Shown here: piece by piece, positions 6,451 through 7,947 of the stretch
Layout: the number at the start of each line of letters is the position of its first letter
Numbering within the stretch: the first letter of the stretch is position 1
Origin: an uncultured Desulfomonile sp.
Lineage (GTDB): Bacteria; Desulfobacterota; Desulfomonilia; Desulfomonilales; Desulfomonilaceae
Reading direction: 5' to 3'
Assembly (NCBI GenBank): GCA_937915285.1
Contig: CALDNG010000012.1
Span: forward strand, 1 to 7,947
DNA length: 7,947 bases
Notes under the pieces: generated by a model
The model's input: the letters and a program-made list of their open reading frames with translations, nothing else
Databases searched by the model: none
Told to the model about the DNA's origin: nothing
Made by a program: the position numbers and the translations under genes

Positions 6451-7947
6451 TCATTGCGTTTCACCCACAAGAACAAACCCACTCCAGAAATAAGGGTGTT
6501 CGTAACCGGCTTTTCGTATGTCATTTCTGGCCAGTTGCAGAGCCTCAAGCTTTGTGCTGCCGTCTTTACGGTATTTCAACAAACTTTCTGTCAGCTTAAT
6601 GGCTGACGCCTCTTCCACCTCCCACAAGGTCATTAAAACGCTCTTGGACCCCGCAAACTGAAAGGCCCGTCCCATGCTCATTACTCCCTCTCCGGATATG
6701 TCCTCGCCCAAAGCGGTTTGACATGCAGTCAGAGCTACAATATCAGCATTCATTTTCAACTTGAGTATATCTGACATTTTCAAAAAGCCATCTGTTCCGG
6801 GTGGGACCATGGTCAATGCGAGGAAAGGTTCCATGAGGCCGGGGATGCGGGAACTCATGGCGCCATGAGTGGCAAAAACGAGGCTTGCGAACCGGTCGAT
6901 GCTCGGAGCCAATCTGTCCATAAATTCACTCTTGTTAGCATCCAAACCTAACATAAGAGTGCATTCCTCCGAGTAAACCCTGGCAAGATTTTCTGCAAGG
7001 ATTGATGTAGCCTCAAGCCTTGTAAAATGGAAGCTCCCCATACTGGTTTCCTCAACAACTGCCATCAGATTAGAAGTATATTCGATATCTTCTTTCGAAA
7101 GATTCGTGGGCGTCTTGTGCTGCGCACGGATGTCGTTCATCTCAAACACCGGATCAGCTATTACAGCGATCTTTTTCCCCCGAACATCTTCTTGCCTAAA
7201 GGATCGAACCAGTGTGACTGTTGTTAGAGCCTGATAATAAGTGATTGGATGTTCATCCCCAAGGTAAGTCAGTCCCAGAGGCGTAGGAAAACCGAGAACG
7301 CTCTTTTGCCACTGGGGAGAACCACCCGTAACAAGGGCTTCAAAAGGTAAAACCGACAAAGGACCATCAGGCACAATTATTATGGGGGAACCTTTAGGGA
7401 CAACCTCCATGACTTCACGGAGCAGACTATCGTAAAGTTTTCGGCCTGTCTCATGATCAAAATGCGCAAATCTGAGATTTTCGAGAGGAGCCCTGAATTT
7501 TTTCACAAATTTTTCCAGATCAGTTTGTTTACTGTCAACATGCAATGACTTAAGCAGTTTTTGTCCTTGAACCAGCCTTACAGCTACACCGTCCTGAGAG
7601 ACATCGAACAGGACAGCGTATTCATCTGGTTTCAGGGCTGAATCACCTAAATTTAGGGGTCTTGGATGCTTAGTGGCGGCGTATAAAGGGTAATTTTTCC
7701 TCAGGTCTTCAACTATCTTCGCAAGCTCTTGAGATTTTTTCTCGACGGATTCGGTTATGTTAGCGTATCTCTCGGGTTGCCTGACAGGATCAGATCTCCA
7801 TAACTCCTGCTTCAGGGCAGCAATTGAGTCAACAGCCATTCTCTCTTGCACGAGGATTTCCTCAGGTACTCCTGTTGCGCCTGAAGCGTATGATTGGGCA
7901 AGATGATCTGCGAACCCCCTGGCCTTGGTTAATTCACCTGGTTCTAT
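6451..7947 (-). CDS. CHAT-domain (caspase-like) protein, N-terminus beyond the right edge
   Basis: The frame is open without a stop to the right edge, so the visible 498 residues are the C-terminal part of a larger protein. The GTG at 7851 is not the true start. The first 60 or so visible residues (ARGFADHLAQSY, then GVPEEIL and ERMAVDSIAALK) match the helical segment that joins TPR repeats to CHAT domains in TPR-CHAT proteins. A pre-CHAT beta region follows (EYAVLFDVSQDGVAVRLV), then VPDGPLSVLPFEALV. The catalytic dyad of the clan CD peptidase fold is present: His in FATHGAM (codon 6867-6865) and Cys in LTACQTALG (codon 6723-6721), about visible residues 361 and 409. A conserved YFWSGFVLVGE ends the protein. 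CHAT proteins act as proteases, and several known ones work in prophage or phage defence and cell-death systems, but many have no known role. TPR repeats upstream are expected, not seen. It is followed by the phosphorylase gene. Confidence 0.92.
   Translation of the reverse strand: MEPGELTKARGFADHLAQSYASGATGVPEEILVQERMAVDSIAALKQELWRSDPVRQPERYANITESVEKKSQELAKIVEDLRKNYPLYAATKHPRPLNLGDSALKPDEYAVLFDVSQDGVAVRLVQGQKLLKSLHVDSKQTDLEKFVKKFRAPLENLRFAHFDHETGRKLYDSLLREVMEVVPKGSPIIIVPDGPLSVLPFEALVTGGSPQWQKSVLGFPTPLGLTYLGDEHPITYYQALTTVTLVRSFRQEDVRGKKIAVIADPVFEMNDIRAQHKTPTNLSKEDIEYTSNLMAVVEETSMGSFHFTRLEATSILAENLARVYSEECTLMLGLDANKSEFMDRLAPSIDRFASLVFATHGAMSSRIPGLMEPFLALTMVPPGTDGFLKMSDILKLKMNADIVALTACQTALGEDISGEGVMSMGRAFQFAGSKSVLMTLWEVEEASAIKLTESLLKYRKDGSTKLEALQLARNDIRKAGYEHPYFWSGFVLVGETQ

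Noticed and set aside
7849..7851. GTG as the start of the CHAT protein
   Set aside because: The frame stays open upstream to the window edge and the extra 32 residues fit the conserved helical segment before CHAT domains, so the real start is outside.
1..7947. CRISPR array, tRNA/rRNA gene, transposase or integrase
   Set aside because: No regularly spaced exact repeats, no cloverleaf or rRNA-like sequence, and no mobile-element protein or terminal inverted repeats were found on either strand.

Overview
All the genes I can support in this 7.9 kb window lie on the minus strand. Both ends are cut: a multidomain glycosyltransferase runs off the left edge, and the N-terminal part of a CHAT-domain protein lies beyond the right edge. 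The sequence looks like a Gram-negative bacterium of moderate GC content. A long polysaccharide-type glycosyltransferase, a GDP-mannose 4,6-dehydratase and a TPR/CHAT-type protein together would fit a sulfate-reducing or syntrophic member of the former Deltaproteobacteria. That placement is inference from gene style only and is weak.

Reading in the direction of transcription (right to left) there are two blocks. Block A is the C-terminal part of a CHAT (caspase-like) protein (6451-7947) followed after 74 bases by a uridine-phosphorylase-like enzyme (5552-6376). The close same-strand spacing suggests co-transcription. Block B is a polysaccharide cassette: a GT4 glycosyltransferase (3412-4809), a GDP-mannose 4,6-dehydratase homologue (2410-3384), and a GT2-GT4 fusion of at least 786 residues (1-2358, incomplete). 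The dehydratase would supply GDP-4-keto-6-deoxymannose, the precursor of GDP-rhamnose- or GDP-fucose-type donors. The glycosyltransferases would add sugars to a surface glycan.

Between the blocks lie about 740 bases (4810-5551) with no recognisable gene. They are not featureless. They hold a 68-codon ORF with a purine-rich ribosome-binding site, a plausible promoter and a leader with nested inverted repeats in front of it, a cluster of degenerate CTAT...GTTAA elements and a perfect 12-bp palindrome next to the probable promoter of block B, and an open frame that continues in phase after the phosphorylase stop codon.

Three things deserve a second look: the pairing of a caspase-like CHAT protein with a nucleoside phosphorylase whose phosphate loop is altered; the in-phase junction between the dehydratase and the GT2-GT4 protein, separated by one TGA with no good start codon after it; and the apparently degenerate donor-binding residues of the GT4 half of that fusion. 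I did not find a clearly new system. The CHAT/phosphorylase pair is the best candidate for one.
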